The notes under the pieces are model-generated. The model ran no database searches, was not told where the DNA came from, and was given only the letters and a program-made list of their open reading frames with translations. Both the position numbers and the translations under genes were made by a program. DNA of 64,000 nt from CAKZNE01 sp964485405 (lineage in GTDB: Bacteria > Bacteroidota > Bacteroidia > Flavobacteriales > Schleiferiaceae): NCBI GenBank assembly GCA_964485405.1, contig CAZAJG010000004.1:82201-146200 (forward strand). Reading direction: 5' to 3'. Below, one piece after another: positions 8,995 to 18,401 of this stretch; positions within the stretch are counted from its first letter, which is position 1; each line of letters begins with the position of its first letter.

Positions 8995-9059
8995 TTCAAC
9001 ATACTCTAAGAGATAGGTATGTCTTAACCTATCCTAAAAACATCAAAATGTTGAATTAA
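8991..9059. promoter_or_regulatory. Nested inverted repeats before cusA-tolC
   Basis: A perfect 10-base outer repeat, TTAATTCAAC at 8991-9000 and GTTGAATTAA at 9050-9059, encloses a perfect 7-base inner repeat, GATAGGT at 9012-9018 and ACCTATC at 9027-9033. The right outer arm ends 10 bases before the ATG of the pump gene and the left arm overlaps the stop of the His-rich gene. It could be an RNA structure that controls pump translation, an operator, or both. Confidence 0.5.
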
Positions 9060-9069
9060 AAATGAATTC

Positions 9070-12000
9070 ATGATTCAAAATATAATTGCTTTTTCCATCC
9101 GGAATAAGCTCATCATAATCTTGCTAATTTTGGCCTGGATAGCCGGTGGCGTATGGAGCACCACACGTATACCGCTTGATGCGGTACCTGATATTACCAA
9201 CAATCAAGTACAACTAATTACTCAAGTGCCAAGTCTAGGCACAGAAGATGTGGAACAGCTGGTTACCTACCCTATTGAATTGGCCATGGCCAATTTACCG
9301 GGAGTATTGGAACTGCGTTCTGTTTCTAGGTCTGGCTTATCCTTAGTTACCATTGTTTTTGAAGACGATATGGGAATATACCTTCCTCGGCAACTGGTAT
9401 CCGAAAAGTTGGTAGATGTAAAAGCAGAAATCCCTGCTTCCATAGGTGAGCCTTTTATGGGCCCTATTTCTACAGGTTTAGGGGAAATTTATCAGTATAC
9501 CTTAGAGGTTGATCCTAAATTCCATAAGCAATACACACCCGTAGATCTACGAGAAATCCAAGACTGGATTGTAAGGAGGCAGATGGCTATGGTACCTGGA
9601 GTTATTGAAGTAAATGCTTTTGGTGGAGGTGTTAAGCAATATGAAGTTGCGGTAAAGCCAGATGTTCTAAAATCAATGGGAATCACCATTGCAGATGTGT
9701 TCCGTGCCTTAAAAACAAATAATGAAAATTCCGGTGGGGCTTACATTGAAAAGGATCATCAAGCTCAATTTATTCGTGGCGAAGGGCTTGTTCGAAATAT
9801 ATCTGATGTAGAAAACATAGTAGTTAAAAACATAAATGGCCTCCCCATAACTATAAACCAGTTGGCCGAAGTAAGATTTGGAACGGATATCCGCTTTGGA
9901 GCTTTTACCACCAATGGTAAAGGAGAGGCTGTTGGCGGTATGATACTTATGATGAAAGGAGCTAATTCCAACCAAGTCATCACAGCGGTAAAAGAACGAG
10001 TAGAACAAATACAAAAGTCGCTACCCGATGGTGTACGTATAGTTCCGTTTTTAGATCGCAGTACACTCATTTCAAATACAACCACTACTGTAAGTACCAA
10101 TCTTTTAGAAGGTGCTTTGATTGTAATATTTGTTCTAGTGTTTTTATTGGGCAATTGGAGAGGCGGTCTCATTGTAGCCTCCACGATCCCCCTTTCGCTA
10201 TTGTTTGCTTTTATCTTAATGAATGCCTTTGGTGTATGGGCTAACCTCATGAGTTTGGGAGCCATTGACTTTGGAATCATCATTGACGGTGCCGTAATTA
10301 TTGTGGAAAGTACTGTCTTCCTGTTGCACACACACTTCCTTAAAAAAGACACCATCACCATTTCGAAGCAGAATAAAATCACTTTAAAAGCTTCTTCTAA
10401 AATGATGAACTCCGCCTTTTTTGGGCAACTCATTATCCTCATTGTTTTTATCCCAATATTGGCGCTTCAAGGAATTGAGGGTAAGATGTTTAAGCCGATG
10501 GCGCTTACCTTCATATTTGCCATGATCGGAGTAATGATCCTTTGCCTCACTTATGTGCCTATGATGTCGGCATGGTTATTAAAAGTTAAGAAAGATCAAA
10601 AACCTTCTTGGGGAGATCGTTTTGTAAAAGGGGTGGAAATCATTTATGGTAAGACGTTAAACCTTGTTTTAAAAAGATCTCTAACCGTAATCGGCATAGC
10701 TATAGCGCTACTCGTTGCGGCCATCTTTACCTTTTCAAAAATGGGTGGTGAGTTTATTCCTAAACTGGACGAGGGTGATATTGCCTTTCACGACATTCTT
10801 AAACCTGGGAGCTCTTTAAGCGAGAGTATTCGTGTAACAACAGCGGTGGAGAAAAAGATTAAAGACAATTTTCCAGAAGTAAAAAGTGTATTGAGCAGAA
10901 TTGGTGTAGCCGAAGTACCTACCGATCCTATGCCGATGGACGTAGCGGATTGTTTTATCATTTTAAAGCCGAAAAGTGAATGGATTCACACTAAAAACAA
11001 AGCGGAATTGGTGGAAATGATTAAAAGTAAAGTTCAAGAGATCCCAGGAGTTAGCTATGAGTTTACACAACCCATTGAGATGCGATTTAACGAACTTATA
11101 ACTGGGGTAAGGGAAGATATTGCCATTAAGCTATTTGGTGACGACCTGGAGGTTTTAGCTTCTAAAGCTGAAGAAATTGGGAGACTCATCAAAAATATAA
11201 AAGGTGTAGGCGATCTAAAAGTAGAATCTACAGAAGGTCTTCCCCAATTATCCATTCGGTACGATCGAAAAAAGATAGCACAATATGGATTGAATATTGA
11301 ATCCTTAAATATGCTGGTCAAGTCAGCTTTTGCAGGCGGTAAAGCAGGTTTGGTTTTTGAAGGCGAAAAACGTTTTGATCTGGTAGTGCGCTTAGATCAA
11401 GGCAAGAGAAGCAGTATAGAAGATCTCAAGAATCTTTATGTGGCTTTAGAAAACAATGCCCAAATTCCATTACACCAACTTGCGGCTATTCAATACGAAA
11501 GCGGCCCAATGCAAATCAGCAGAGAAAATACCAATCGTAGAACCTACGTGGGAGTTAATGTTAGAGGAAGAGATATTAAAACTTTGGTTTCTGAGATTCA
11601 ACAGACCTTAGAGCGTAAATTGGAACTACCCGCAGGCTATTACATTAGATACGGAGGTGCTTTTGAAAACTTAGAACGTGCCACCAGCAGATTGCAAGTG
11701 GTTGTGCCTATTGCATTAGGGTTAATATTTCTGCTCATTTTTCTCGCTTTGCGGTCCATCAAACAAACTTTAATGATATACATCGCTATACCCCTATCTG
11801 CCATTGGAGGCATCTTTTCTTTATGGATTAGAGATATGCCTTTTAGTATTTCTGCTGGTGTAGGTTTTATCGTACTATTTGGTATTGCTGTACTCAACGG
11901 ATTAGTACTTATTAGCGGCTGGAATGAGCTCAAAGAAGAAAGCGACCTTCCTTTATTGGAGCAGATTACACAAGGTGCCAAACGAAGAATACGCCCCATC

Positions 12001-13434
12001 CTGCTTACTGCCATTACGGATATACTGGGCTTTATGCCCATGGCTATTTCCTCCTCAGCAGGAGCAGAAGTACAAAGGCCTCTCGCTACCGTAGTTATTG
12101 GTGGGATGATTAGTGCTACTCTACTCACACTCTTTGTTTTACCCATTCTATATCGTTGGATGGAAAATAGAAAAGCACCCCTTAAAAGACCAAATAAAGG
12201 GCTCATTGCTTTATTGCTTTTAGGAATTTTTCTAACCGCAGCAAGCTCTACCCAAGCGCAAAACACAACACCTCTAAACACTTTGGAGCAGGTAATAGCT
12301 CTAGCACAGAAAAATAACGGAGGTATTAAGGCAGCACAGTTGAAAATTGAAGAGCAGCAAAGCCTTAAAAAAACAAGTTGGAACTTACCTAAAACCACTG
12401 TAGACGTACAATATGGTCAATACAACAGCTATGAAGATGACTTGGCCTTTAATGTAAACCAAAGCTTTGCCTTTCCTACAGTTTATGGGAAACAAAACCA
12501 ATTAGCAAAGGATAGGATAATGCTTGAAAAGCAAAACAAAGATGTTGCACTCAACAAACTAAAACTTCAAATTGGAGAAAGCTGGTATCGGCTTCATTTA
12601 CTCTTTGAAAAGCTCGATTTATTGCAGTATCAAGATTCGCTTTACCTCCATGTTTTAAAGGCAGCCGAGACCCGTTACGAAACAGGAGAATCTACTTTAC
12701 TGGAAAAATTGAGTGTTGAAACGCGTTGCCAAGAGCTTAAAAACAATATACAGGAGCTCCAAGCAGATATAAACATCGCCAAAAAGGGTTTGAACGTTTT
12801 AATAAACGATACTGTAGAGTGGAACTTTTCTCCCCTTTCAGATACCTCAATAGATAAGGTCTTTATCCTAGAAAAGGAGGCTATTGCACAAAATCCAAGC
12901 TTAAGCGTACAAAAGCAAAAAGCAGTTTTAGCCGTTTCCGAAAAAGGTTTACAAAAAGCAAAAATGCTTCCCGATCTATCCATTGGCTATTTCAATCAAT
13001 CTCTGATCGGCATACCACTCGAAAGTGGGTCTTTAGCCACATCTAGCGATCGGTTTGTAGGTGTACGGGCAGGAATCAAAGTGCCTCTCTTCTTTGGTTC
13101 TTACAGCAACAAAATTAAAGCAGCCTCTATCCATGCTCAGCAGATGCAAGCACAAGCGCAATACTATGAAAGCATTTTACAAAATGAATACGAACAACAA
13201 CGAATGGTTTTAGTCAAGCACCAGAATAGTTTAGATCGATACTCCGCAACCGCTCTTCCTCAAGCCGATATGCTTATAAAACATGCTGAAGTTGGTCTTC
13301 GAAATGAAGCCATCCATTATGAAGAGTACATCAAGGCTATTGACAGGGCCTTAGAAATAAAGAACAACCACTTGAAAAAAAAGAACAAAGTACAAATCGC
13401 CCAAATTCAACTTAGCTACTTAATGGGTAACTAA
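9070..13434 (+). CDS. cusA: CusA/CzcA heavy-metal RND pump fused to TolC-like outer membrane factor
   Basis: A 1454-residue fusion. Residues 1 to about 1040 form a heavy-metal efflux RND pump: 12 membrane segments, two large periplasmic loops, the transmembrane motif GAIDFGIIIDGAVIIVE with the proton-relay Asp, and the EVPTDPMPMDVADCF block seen in heavy-metal RND proteins. After a short linker rich in Lys/Arg there is a second hydrophobic segment ending in TQAQN (about 1045-1065), which looks like an internal signal peptide, followed by a TolC/OEP domain of about 390 residues with long amphipathic helices. CusA-TolC fusions are known in Bacteroidota. It works with the adaptor encoded 12 bases downstream. 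The pump exports Cu/Ag or Zn/Co/Cd; the exact metal is undetermined. Confidence 0.93.
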   Translation: MIQNIIAFSIRNKLIIILLILAWIAGGVWSTTRIPLDAVPDITNNQVQLITQVPSLGTEDVEQLVTYPIELAMANLPGVLELRSVSRSGLSLVTIVFEDDMGIYLPRQLVSEKLVDVKAEIPASIGEPFMGPISTGLGEIYQYTLEVDPKFHKQYTPVDLREIQDWIVRRQMAMVPGVIEVNAFGGGVKQYEVAVKPDVLKSMGITIADVFRALKTNNENSGGAYIEKDHQAQFIRGEGLVRNISDVENIVVKNINGLPITINQLAEVRFGTDIRFGAFTTNGKGEAVGGMILMMKGANSNQVITAVKERVEQIQKSLPDGVRIVPFLDRSTLISNTTTTVSTNLLEGALIVIFVLVFLLGNWRGGLIVASTIPLSLLFAFILMNAFGVWANLMSLGAIDFGIIIDGAVIIVESTVFLLHTHFLKKDTITISKQNKITLKASSKMMNSAFFGQLIILIVFIPILALQGIEGKMFKPMALTFIFAMIGVMILCLTYVPMMSAWLLKVKKDQKPSWGDRFVKGVEIIYGKTLNLVLKRSLTVIGIAIALLVAAIFTFSKMGGEFIPKLDEGDIAFHDILKPGSSLSESIRVTTAVEKKIKDNFPEVKSVLSRIGVAEVPTDPMPMDVADCFIILKPKSEWIHTKNKAELVEMIKSKVQEIPGVSYEFTQPIEMRFNELITGVREDIAIKLFGDDLEVLASKAEEIGRLIKNIKGVGDLKVESTEGLPQLSIRYDRKKIAQYGLNIESLNMLVKSAFAGGKAGLVFEGEKRFDLVVRLDQGKRSSIEDLKNLYVALENNAQIPLHQLAAIQYESGPMQISRENTNRRTYVGVNVRGRDIKTLVSEIQQTLERKLELPAGYYIRYGGAFENLERATSRLQVVVPIALGLIFLLIFLALRSIKQTLMIYIAIPLSAIGGIFSLWIRDMPFSISAGVGFIVLFGIAVLNGLVLISGWNELKEESDLPLLEQITQGAKRRIRPILLTAITDILGFMPMAISSSAGAEVQRPLATVVIGGMISATLLTLFVLPILYRWMENRKAPLKRPNKGLIALLLLGIFLTAASSTQAQNTTPLNTLEQVIALAQKNNGGIKAAQLKIEEQQSLKKTSWNLPKTTVDVQYGQYNSYEDDLAFNVNQSFAFPTVYGKQNQLAKDRIMLEKQNKDVALNKLKLQIGESWYRLHLLFEKLDLLQYQDSLYLHVLKAAETRYETGESTLLEKLSVETRCQELKNNIQELQADINIAKKGLNVLINDTVEWNFSPLSDTSIDKVFILEKEAIAQNPSLSVQKQKAVLAVSEKGLQKAKMLPDLSIGYFNQSLIGIPLESGSLATSSDRFVGVRAGIKVPLFFGSYSNKIKAASIHAQQMQAQAQYYESILQNEYEQQRMVLVKHQNSLDRYSATALPQADMLIKHAEVGLRNEAIHYEEYIKAIDRALEIKNNHLKKKNKVQIAQIQLSYLMGN

Positions 13435-13446
13435 AAACACCACATT

Positions 13447-14619
13447 ATGAAATATATCTATAAACTTTTATCACTAGTTTCCCTAAGTATACTGCTATCC
13501 TGCAGCCAGGAAACCACAAATCAAAGCGAAGAAAAGGAGCATGATCACGACCATCAATTGGAAGAGATGATCACCTTAACAGACGCTCAGGTACAATCGT
13601 TAAAGATTAAGATGGATACGATGCAAAAGCGAAATCTATCGAATTATGTTGAAACCAACGGTCAGCTGGAAGTGCCGCCACAAAACGAAGCCACAGTTAC
13701 CACCCTAATAGGAGCAAACATAAGCTCCATAAAGGTTATTGAAGGGGATAAAGTTAAACGCGGAGAAGTGCTTGCTTATTTAAAGCACCCTAACCTGATT
13801 GAGCTTCAAACCCAATACAGTAAGTCCTGGAATAATTGGAAGTTTCTTTCAAAAGAATACAATCGTCAAAAAAAGCTGTATGCTGAAAAAGTAAGCTCCG
13901 GGAAGGATTTTCAAAGAACCGAAGCAGAATACAATACCGCTATGGTTCAAGTAAAAGGCTTGGAAGCAAAACTTAAGCTTTTAGGACTAAATCCTGAGAA
14001 AATTCAAATGGGCGACTTGTTTGAACAAACCCCGCTTAAAAGTCCGATTGATGGTTATGTGAGACTGGTTGAAGTAAAAACAGGACAGTACGTAGATCCA
14101 CAAACAGAACTATTTGAAATTGTAAACATTGATCATGTACATGCTGATTTTATGGTCTTTGAAAAGGACATGCATAAAGTGAAAAAAGGTCAAAAGATTA
14201 GATTCTCTACAGAATCTATGGGTGATAATGAATTGGAAGCCGTTATCTACTCGGTGGGAAAAGCATTTGAAACCGAACCCAAAGCCATTCATTTACATGC
14301 CGAAATTGAAAACAAACAAGGATTGCTAATTCCTGGTGTTTATGTAAGAGGTAGAATACTCTTAGATGGTAAAGAGTCTTACGCACTGCCTCAGGACGCT
14401 ATTGTAATGGATAAAGGAATTCAATTGACGTTTGCTGCGCACAAACACGAGGGCAATTGGGAGTTTACACCTACGGAGCTAAAAACAGGAAAGAGAGATA
14501 ATGGATGGGTTGAAATCATATCTCCTTCCGAACAGCTTAAAAAGATAAAGATCATTCAAAATGGTGCTTACCAGCTTCTTGCGGAATGGAGAAAAGAAGA
14601 ATCCGAACATAGCCATTAA
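13447..14619 (+). CDS. cusB: Efflux RND periplasmic adaptor (CusB/HlyD type), lipoprotein
   Basis: Membrane-fusion protein bridging the RND pump and the outer-membrane channel. A lipobox ends at Cys19 (ILLSC). An acidic/His stretch (EKEHDHDHQLEE, about residues 30-42) near the N-terminus and a terminal EEESEHSH-like tail may bind metal. A lipoyl-type half motif (IKVIEGDKVKRGEVLAYL), a coiled-coil hairpin (about 115-185) and the second half motif (SPIDGYVRLVEVKTGQYV) are in the right order. The 390-residue length is normal. It starts 12 bases after the pump gene. No strong hairpin terminator was found after it. Confidence 0.9.
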   Translation: MKYIYKLLSLVSLSILLSCSQETTNQSEEKEHDHDHQLEEMITLTDAQVQSLKIKMDTMQKRNLSNYVETNGQLEVPPQNEATVTTLIGANISSIKVIEGDKVKRGEVLAYLKHPNLIELQTQYSKSWNNWKFLSKEYNRQKKLYAEKVSSGKDFQRTEAEYNTAMVQVKGLEAKLKLLGLNPEKIQMGDLFEQTPLKSPIDGYVRLVEVKTGQYVDPQTELFEIVNIDHVHADFMVFEKDMHKVKKGQKIRFSTESMGDNELEAVIYSVGKAFETEPKAIHLHAEIENKQGLLIPGVYVRGRILLDGKESYALPQDAIVMDKGIQLTFAAHKHEGNWEFTPTELKTGKRDNGWVEIISPSEQLKKIKIIQNGAYQLLAEWRKEESEHSH

Positions 14620-14830
14620 TCCTTCCTATTAATTTAGCAACAACCGAATGGAATCAGAAACTTTATACCATTATAAGTCTCGCCTATAGGCATCAATGAC
14701 TGATTAGAAAACCTCTATAAGATAGGTAAGTAGCTTTAAGATAGCTATTTATGCTTTTTCTTCCGTCTTTTATAAAAGCGTATTGGCATTAAGTTAACAA
14801 TAGCGCGAACATTTTCGGGTTTTCAAAGCT

Positions 14831-14838
14831 TATCTTTG
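14831..14838 (+). promoter_or_regulatory. TAnnTTTG -7 box before the small acidic protein
   Basis: TATCTTTG followed by C matches the Bacteroidota primary sigma factor -7 consensus TAnnTTTG. It lies in the 329-base stretch after cusB, which is otherwise empty. I see no good TTG at the expected -33 spacing. The expected transcript start lies only a few bases before the CTG codon at 14853. Confidence 0.5.
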
Positions 14839-14852
14839 CGAAAATTTACCAA

Positions 14853-15224
14853 CTGAAAAACAACAATTCACATACAGAAGCGAATCATCTTGACTTCCAG
14901 TCAAGCTCAAAGGTTATTTTCAGTTTAGGAAGAACATTAGTTTTAATTTTGACTTTGTGTTTTTCCATTTCGCTAGTTGATGTTCATCTGCATTCCCTTA
15001 TTAAAAGTAAAGATACAATTGAGTTGAAAAGCTCTAAAGAGTTATCCGATGAAGGAGAAAATGAGCATGAATCTGAAGATGAGGAGATAGAAAAAGATGT
15101 TCTCCCAATTCAATTTTTTGCGGTCTTACATTCACTAAAAGATGTAACTTCTCATGATTTTCATCAGACTGTAAAATATAAAGTACATTTATTCCAAAAT
15201 ACTCCGCCACCGGATAAAGTTTAA
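14853..15224 (+). CDS. Small acidic secreted or membrane-anchored protein, possible CTG start
   Basis: Not recognised. From the CTG at 14853 the protein is 123 residues and begins like a normal exported protein (KNNNS..., then a hydrophobic segment VIFSLGRTLVLILTLCFSI), then an acidic stretch (residues about 65-80, rich in Glu/Asp) and a C-terminal part ending in NTPPPDKV. The only standard start is a TTG at 14949, which would cut off half of the hydrophobic segment and give 91 residues. There is no in-frame ATG, GTG or TTG between 14853 and 14949. A TAnnTTTG box ends 14 bases before the CTG. It precedes the ABC exporter genes by 102 bases and might be functionally linked to them or to the metal-efflux set. 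Confidence 0.5.
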   Translation: MKNNNSHTEANHLDFQSSSKVIFSLGRTLVLILTLCFSISLVDVHLHSLIKSKDTIELKSSKELSDEGENEHESEDEEIEKDVLPIQFFAVLHSLKDVTSHDFHQTVKYKVHLFQNTPPPDKV

Positions 15225-15326
15225 CCCTATTTTTCTCGCTCTAATAAAATTAGAATGAGAATACAAATTACTGTTAATCAGTAATTTTAAGCAACCTACT
15301 TAAACTTATAGTTCACAAAAAAAAAT

Positions 15327-17036
15327 ATGGATTCAAATCTAAAGTTAAACCCGGTAAAGCGATTCTGGCTGTTGCTTCAACCGGATAAAAAAGAGGTACG
15401 AGATGTATATGTTTATGCCATCTTTAATGGTCTTTTAAACCTTTCTCTTCCGGTAGGTATACAGGCGATCATAAACCTGATTCAAGGTGGAAGTGTAAAT
15501 GCAGCATGGATCGTTTTGGTTGTTTTTGTAATACTTGGTGTAGCACTTACAGGAATGATGCAAATCGGCCAATTGAGAATCACGGAGAATCTTCAACAAA
15601 AAATATTTTCACGCGCGGCTTTTGAGTTTGCCTACCGCATTCCTCGTATCAAACTCGAAGCTTTATACAAGCAATATGCTCCAGAATTGATGAATCGCTT
15701 TTTTGATATTATTTCAGTACAAAAGGGTCTATCTAAAATTCTTACTGATTTCTCTACAGCAGCAGTACAAGTGGTTTTTGGATTAATACTCCTCTCCCTC
15801 TATCACCCATTCTTTATTGCTTTTAGTGTAATCTTAATTATACTGGTTTATGCTATTTTCCGATTAACGGCTAAAAAAGGTTTGAAAACAAGCTTAAATG
15901 AATCTAAAAGTAAATACAAGGTAGCTTACTGGTTGGAAGAATTAGCCAGAACCAACATTACGTTTAAGCTTGCCGGAAATACAAGTCTGCCTTTAACCAA
16001 AACAGACCATGAAGTAGGTAAATATCTCAAGAATAGGGAAGGTCACTTTAAGGTACTTATTCAACAGTATTCTTTAATGATTGGCTTTAAAGTAATTGTT
16101 GCCACCGGACTTTTAGCCATTGGGGGAATTCTGGTAATGGAGCAACAAATGAACATTGGCCAGTTTGTGGCTTCTGAAATCATCATCTTACTGGTGATGG
16201 GCTCTGTAGAAAAGCTTATCCTCAGCTTAGAAACCATATATGATGTACTTACTTCCTTAGAAAAGATAGGGCAAGTAACGGATATGGAACTGGAAAAAGA
16301 AGATGGAATCGATTTACTACCCCATGCTAGTGGCAAGGCAATAGACTTGGAGTTAAAAGATGTAAACTTCCGTTACCCAGACCAACCCATCAAAACGATA
16401 AACGACCTCTCGTTCTCCTTAAAAGCAGGAGAAAAGATATTGTTAACCGGTAGAAATGGATCCGGTAAGTCTACCCTACTCCATCTTATATCTGCAAGTT
16501 ACACACCACAGTCAGGTCAAATTATCTATGAGAACTTTCCACAAGGAAACCTCAATCCAGCTCAGTTGAGGTCTGTAATTGGAGATTGCCAAAAAGAAGA
16601 TCTTCTCTTTGAAGGTAGTTTACTAAGTAATATTGATATGGGCCGAGAACATGCCACCTTTGAAAATGTACAGTGGGCAGTAAAAAATCTTGAGCTATCA
16701 GAATTTGTTAATTCCCTGCCGGAAGGTTACGATACTATTCTTCAACCAGAAGGTAAAGGCTTACCGAGATCCGTGATCAGTAAACTCCTACTGGCTAGAT
16801 CGATTGTAGGCAAACCCAAGCTACTATTGGTTAAAGACATTTTTTCGACTTTAGATACGAAAGACCAGAAGAAAATTATTGACTTCATCACTTGCAATGA
16901 ATGTGGCTGGACTATGATTGCCATATCATCAAACTCATATTTAGCATCCAAAATGAACCATATCGCCCAAATGGATAAAGGACGAATTGTAAAAATTGGG
17001 AGTTACGAGGAAATGAAATCTACACTAACTTTTTAA
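15327..17036 (+). CDS. ABC exporter (membrane plus ATP-binding domains) with degenerate ATPase motifs
   Basis: A 569-residue half-transporter with a six-helix exporter domain (about residues 20-315) and a nucleotide-binding domain (about 340-569). Walker A is intact (GRNGSGKST, residues 375-383) and a Q-loop Gln is present. The signature LSGGQ is replaced by a GLPRS-type sequence, Walker B reads LLLVKD (residues 499-504) with Lys at the position of the Mg-binding Asp and Asp at the catalytic Glu, and the switch His is Ser (AISSNS). No peptidase C39 domain is present. It is followed by an HlyD adaptor after 10 bases and a TolC protein, so it resembles a type I secretion system. Weak or unusual ATP hydrolysis is inferred. 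Confidence 0.85.
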   Translation: MDSNLKLNPVKRFWLLLQPDKKEVRDVYVYAIFNGLLNLSLPVGIQAIINLIQGGSVNAAWIVLVVFVILGVALTGMMQIGQLRITENLQQKIFSRAAFEFAYRIPRIKLEALYKQYAPELMNRFFDIISVQKGLSKILTDFSTAAVQVVFGLILLSLYHPFFIAFSVILIILVYAIFRLTAKKGLKTSLNESKSKYKVAYWLEELARTNITFKLAGNTSLPLTKTDHEVGKYLKNREGHFKVLIQQYSLMIGFKVIVATGLLAIGGILVMEQQMNIGQFVASEIIILLVMGSVEKLILSLETIYDVLTSLEKIGQVTDMELEKEDGIDLLPHASGKAIDLELKDVNFRYPDQPIKTINDLSFSLKAGEKILLTGRNGSGKSTLLHLISASYTPQSGQIIYENFPQGNLNPAQLRSVIGDCQKEDLLFEGSLLSNIDMGREHATFENVQWAVKNLELSEFVNSLPEGYDTILQPEGKGLPRSVISKLLLARSIVGKPKLLLVKDIFSTLDTKDQKKIIDFITCNECGWTMIAISSNSYLASKMNHIAQMDKGRIVKIGSYEEMKSTLTF

Positions 17037-17046
17037 TTAGAGGATC

Positions 17047-18399
17047 ATGTTAAATATTTCACCGAACCATGTTTCCCCTAAAATTGATAAAAATGAGTTT
17101 CCTACACTGAAAAAGGTAGAGGAAAAGCAGGGGAAAAAAGTATTACTCCGAATTGTAACCGTAGCGCTTATTATTGGCCTTATTATGATGTTCCTACCCT
17201 GGACACAGAACATTCGTGCTAGTGGAGATGTAACCACACTAAGGCCGGATGAAAGACCTCAGACTATTCCTTCCGTAATAGCGGGAAGGATTGAAAAATG
17301 GTATGTGCAAGAAGGAGACTTTGTACAAAAAGGCGATACCATCATTTTTATATCCGAGATTAAAGGAGAGTACTGGGATCCAGACTTGCTATCGAGAACC
17401 AAAGATCGTAGAGATTTTAAAGCACAAACGGTAAAATCGTACGAAGAAAAAATCGGAGCTCTAGAAAGTCAGGCAAAAGCCCTGAGCGAACAAAGAGTTT
17501 TGAAACTTCAACAAGCTAGGATTAAGTTACAACAGGCACAGTTAAAAGCCGAACGCGATAGCATCTCCAACAGAGCCGCTGAAATAGCTGTTAAAACAGC
17601 TGATTTGCAGTATAAACGATTTGAAGAGCTGTATAAAGAGGGACTTAAATCTTTAACCGATTTAGAGAATAGAAACCTCAAATGGCAAGAGGCGCAAGCC
17701 AAAGGTATTGCGGCCAAAAACAAATGGTTAGCCTCTAAAAACGATTTGATTGACGCGAAAGTGGAGCTCTCTTCTATTAACGCCAAATTCGATACGGATT
17801 TAGCCAAAATAAGTTCGGACAAGTTTACAGCAATGTCAAACAAATACGACTCCGAAGGCTTAGTTACTAAACTAGACAATGAGTATAGTAACTACAGCAG
17901 AAGAAATAGTTTCTACTACATAACAGCACCACAGAGCGGATACATTACCCAAGGTATCCAAAATGGAATTGGTGAAACCGTAAAAGAAGGTCAGGCCTTA
18001 GTTAGCATTATGCCAGAACGATACCATTTGGCGGTGGAGCTTTATGTGGATCCGATTGATCTACCCTTATTGGACATTGGGCAAGAAGTACGAATCATAT
18101 TTGATGGATGGCCAGCCATTGTTTTTTCTGGATGGCCCAATGCCAGCACAGGTACTTATGGAGGCAAAGTATATGCTATTGACCGTTTTATCGGTGCAAA
18201 TGGTAAGTATCGGATATTGGCTCAGCCAGATCCAAACGATGTGCCTTGGCCAGATGCCCTCCGTTTTGGAGGTGGAACATCCAACCTCATTCTATTGAAA
18301 GATGTGCCTATTTGGTATGAACTTTGGCGAAAAATCAATGGCTTCCCGCCTGATTTCTATAGAGGTAACGTGAGTACTGAATCGGCTAAAAAGAAATAG
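17047..18399 (+). CDS. HlyD-family membrane fusion adaptor
   Basis: A 450-residue adaptor anchored by one membrane segment near residues 32-53 (TVALIIGLIMMFLPW). After it come a biotinyl-lipoyl half domain (GRIEKWYVQEGDFVQKGDTIIFI), a long coiled-coil region (about 130-275, rich in Lys, Gln, Ala) and the second half (APQSGYITQGIQNGIGETVKEG), then a beta-barrel domain. This architecture links an inner-membrane ABC exporter to a TolC channel. It lies 10 bases after the ABC gene and 2 bases before the TolC gene, so the three form one transcript. The exported cargo is unknown. Confidence 0.88.
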   Translation: MLNISPNHVSPKIDKNEFPTLKKVEEKQGKKVLLRIVTVALIIGLIMMFLPWTQNIRASGDVTTLRPDERPQTIPSVIAGRIEKWYVQEGDFVQKGDTIIFISEIKGEYWDPDLLSRTKDRRDFKAQTVKSYEEKIGALESQAKALSEQRVLKLQQARIKLQQAQLKAERDSISNRAAEIAVKTADLQYKRFEELYKEGLKSLTDLENRNLKWQEAQAKGIAAKNKWLASKNDLIDAKVELSSINAKFDTDLAKISSDKFTAMSNKYDSEGLVTKLDNEYSNYSRRNSFYYITAPQSGYITQGIQNGIGETVKEGQALVSIMPERYHLAVELYVDPIDLPLLDIGQEVRIIFDGWPAIVFSGWPNASTGTYGGKVYAIDRFIGANGKYRILAQPDPNDVPWPDALRFGGGTSNLILLKDVPIWYELWRKINGFPPDFYRGNVSTESAKKK

Positions 18400-18401
18400 A
18401 C

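Noticed and set aside
9765..10442. 225-codon open frame on the - strand inside the pump gene
   Set aside because: It is the complement of conserved RND sequence and has no domain pattern of its own.
11640..12398. 252-codon open frame on the - strand inside the pump gene
   Set aside because: Same reason; it runs opposite to the transmembrane region and the fusion linker.
14720..14728. AGATAGGTA shared with 9011-9019 on both sides of the metal-efflux genes
   Set aside because: A nine-base match in two places is too weak to call a regulatory site, and only the upstream copy forms a hairpin.
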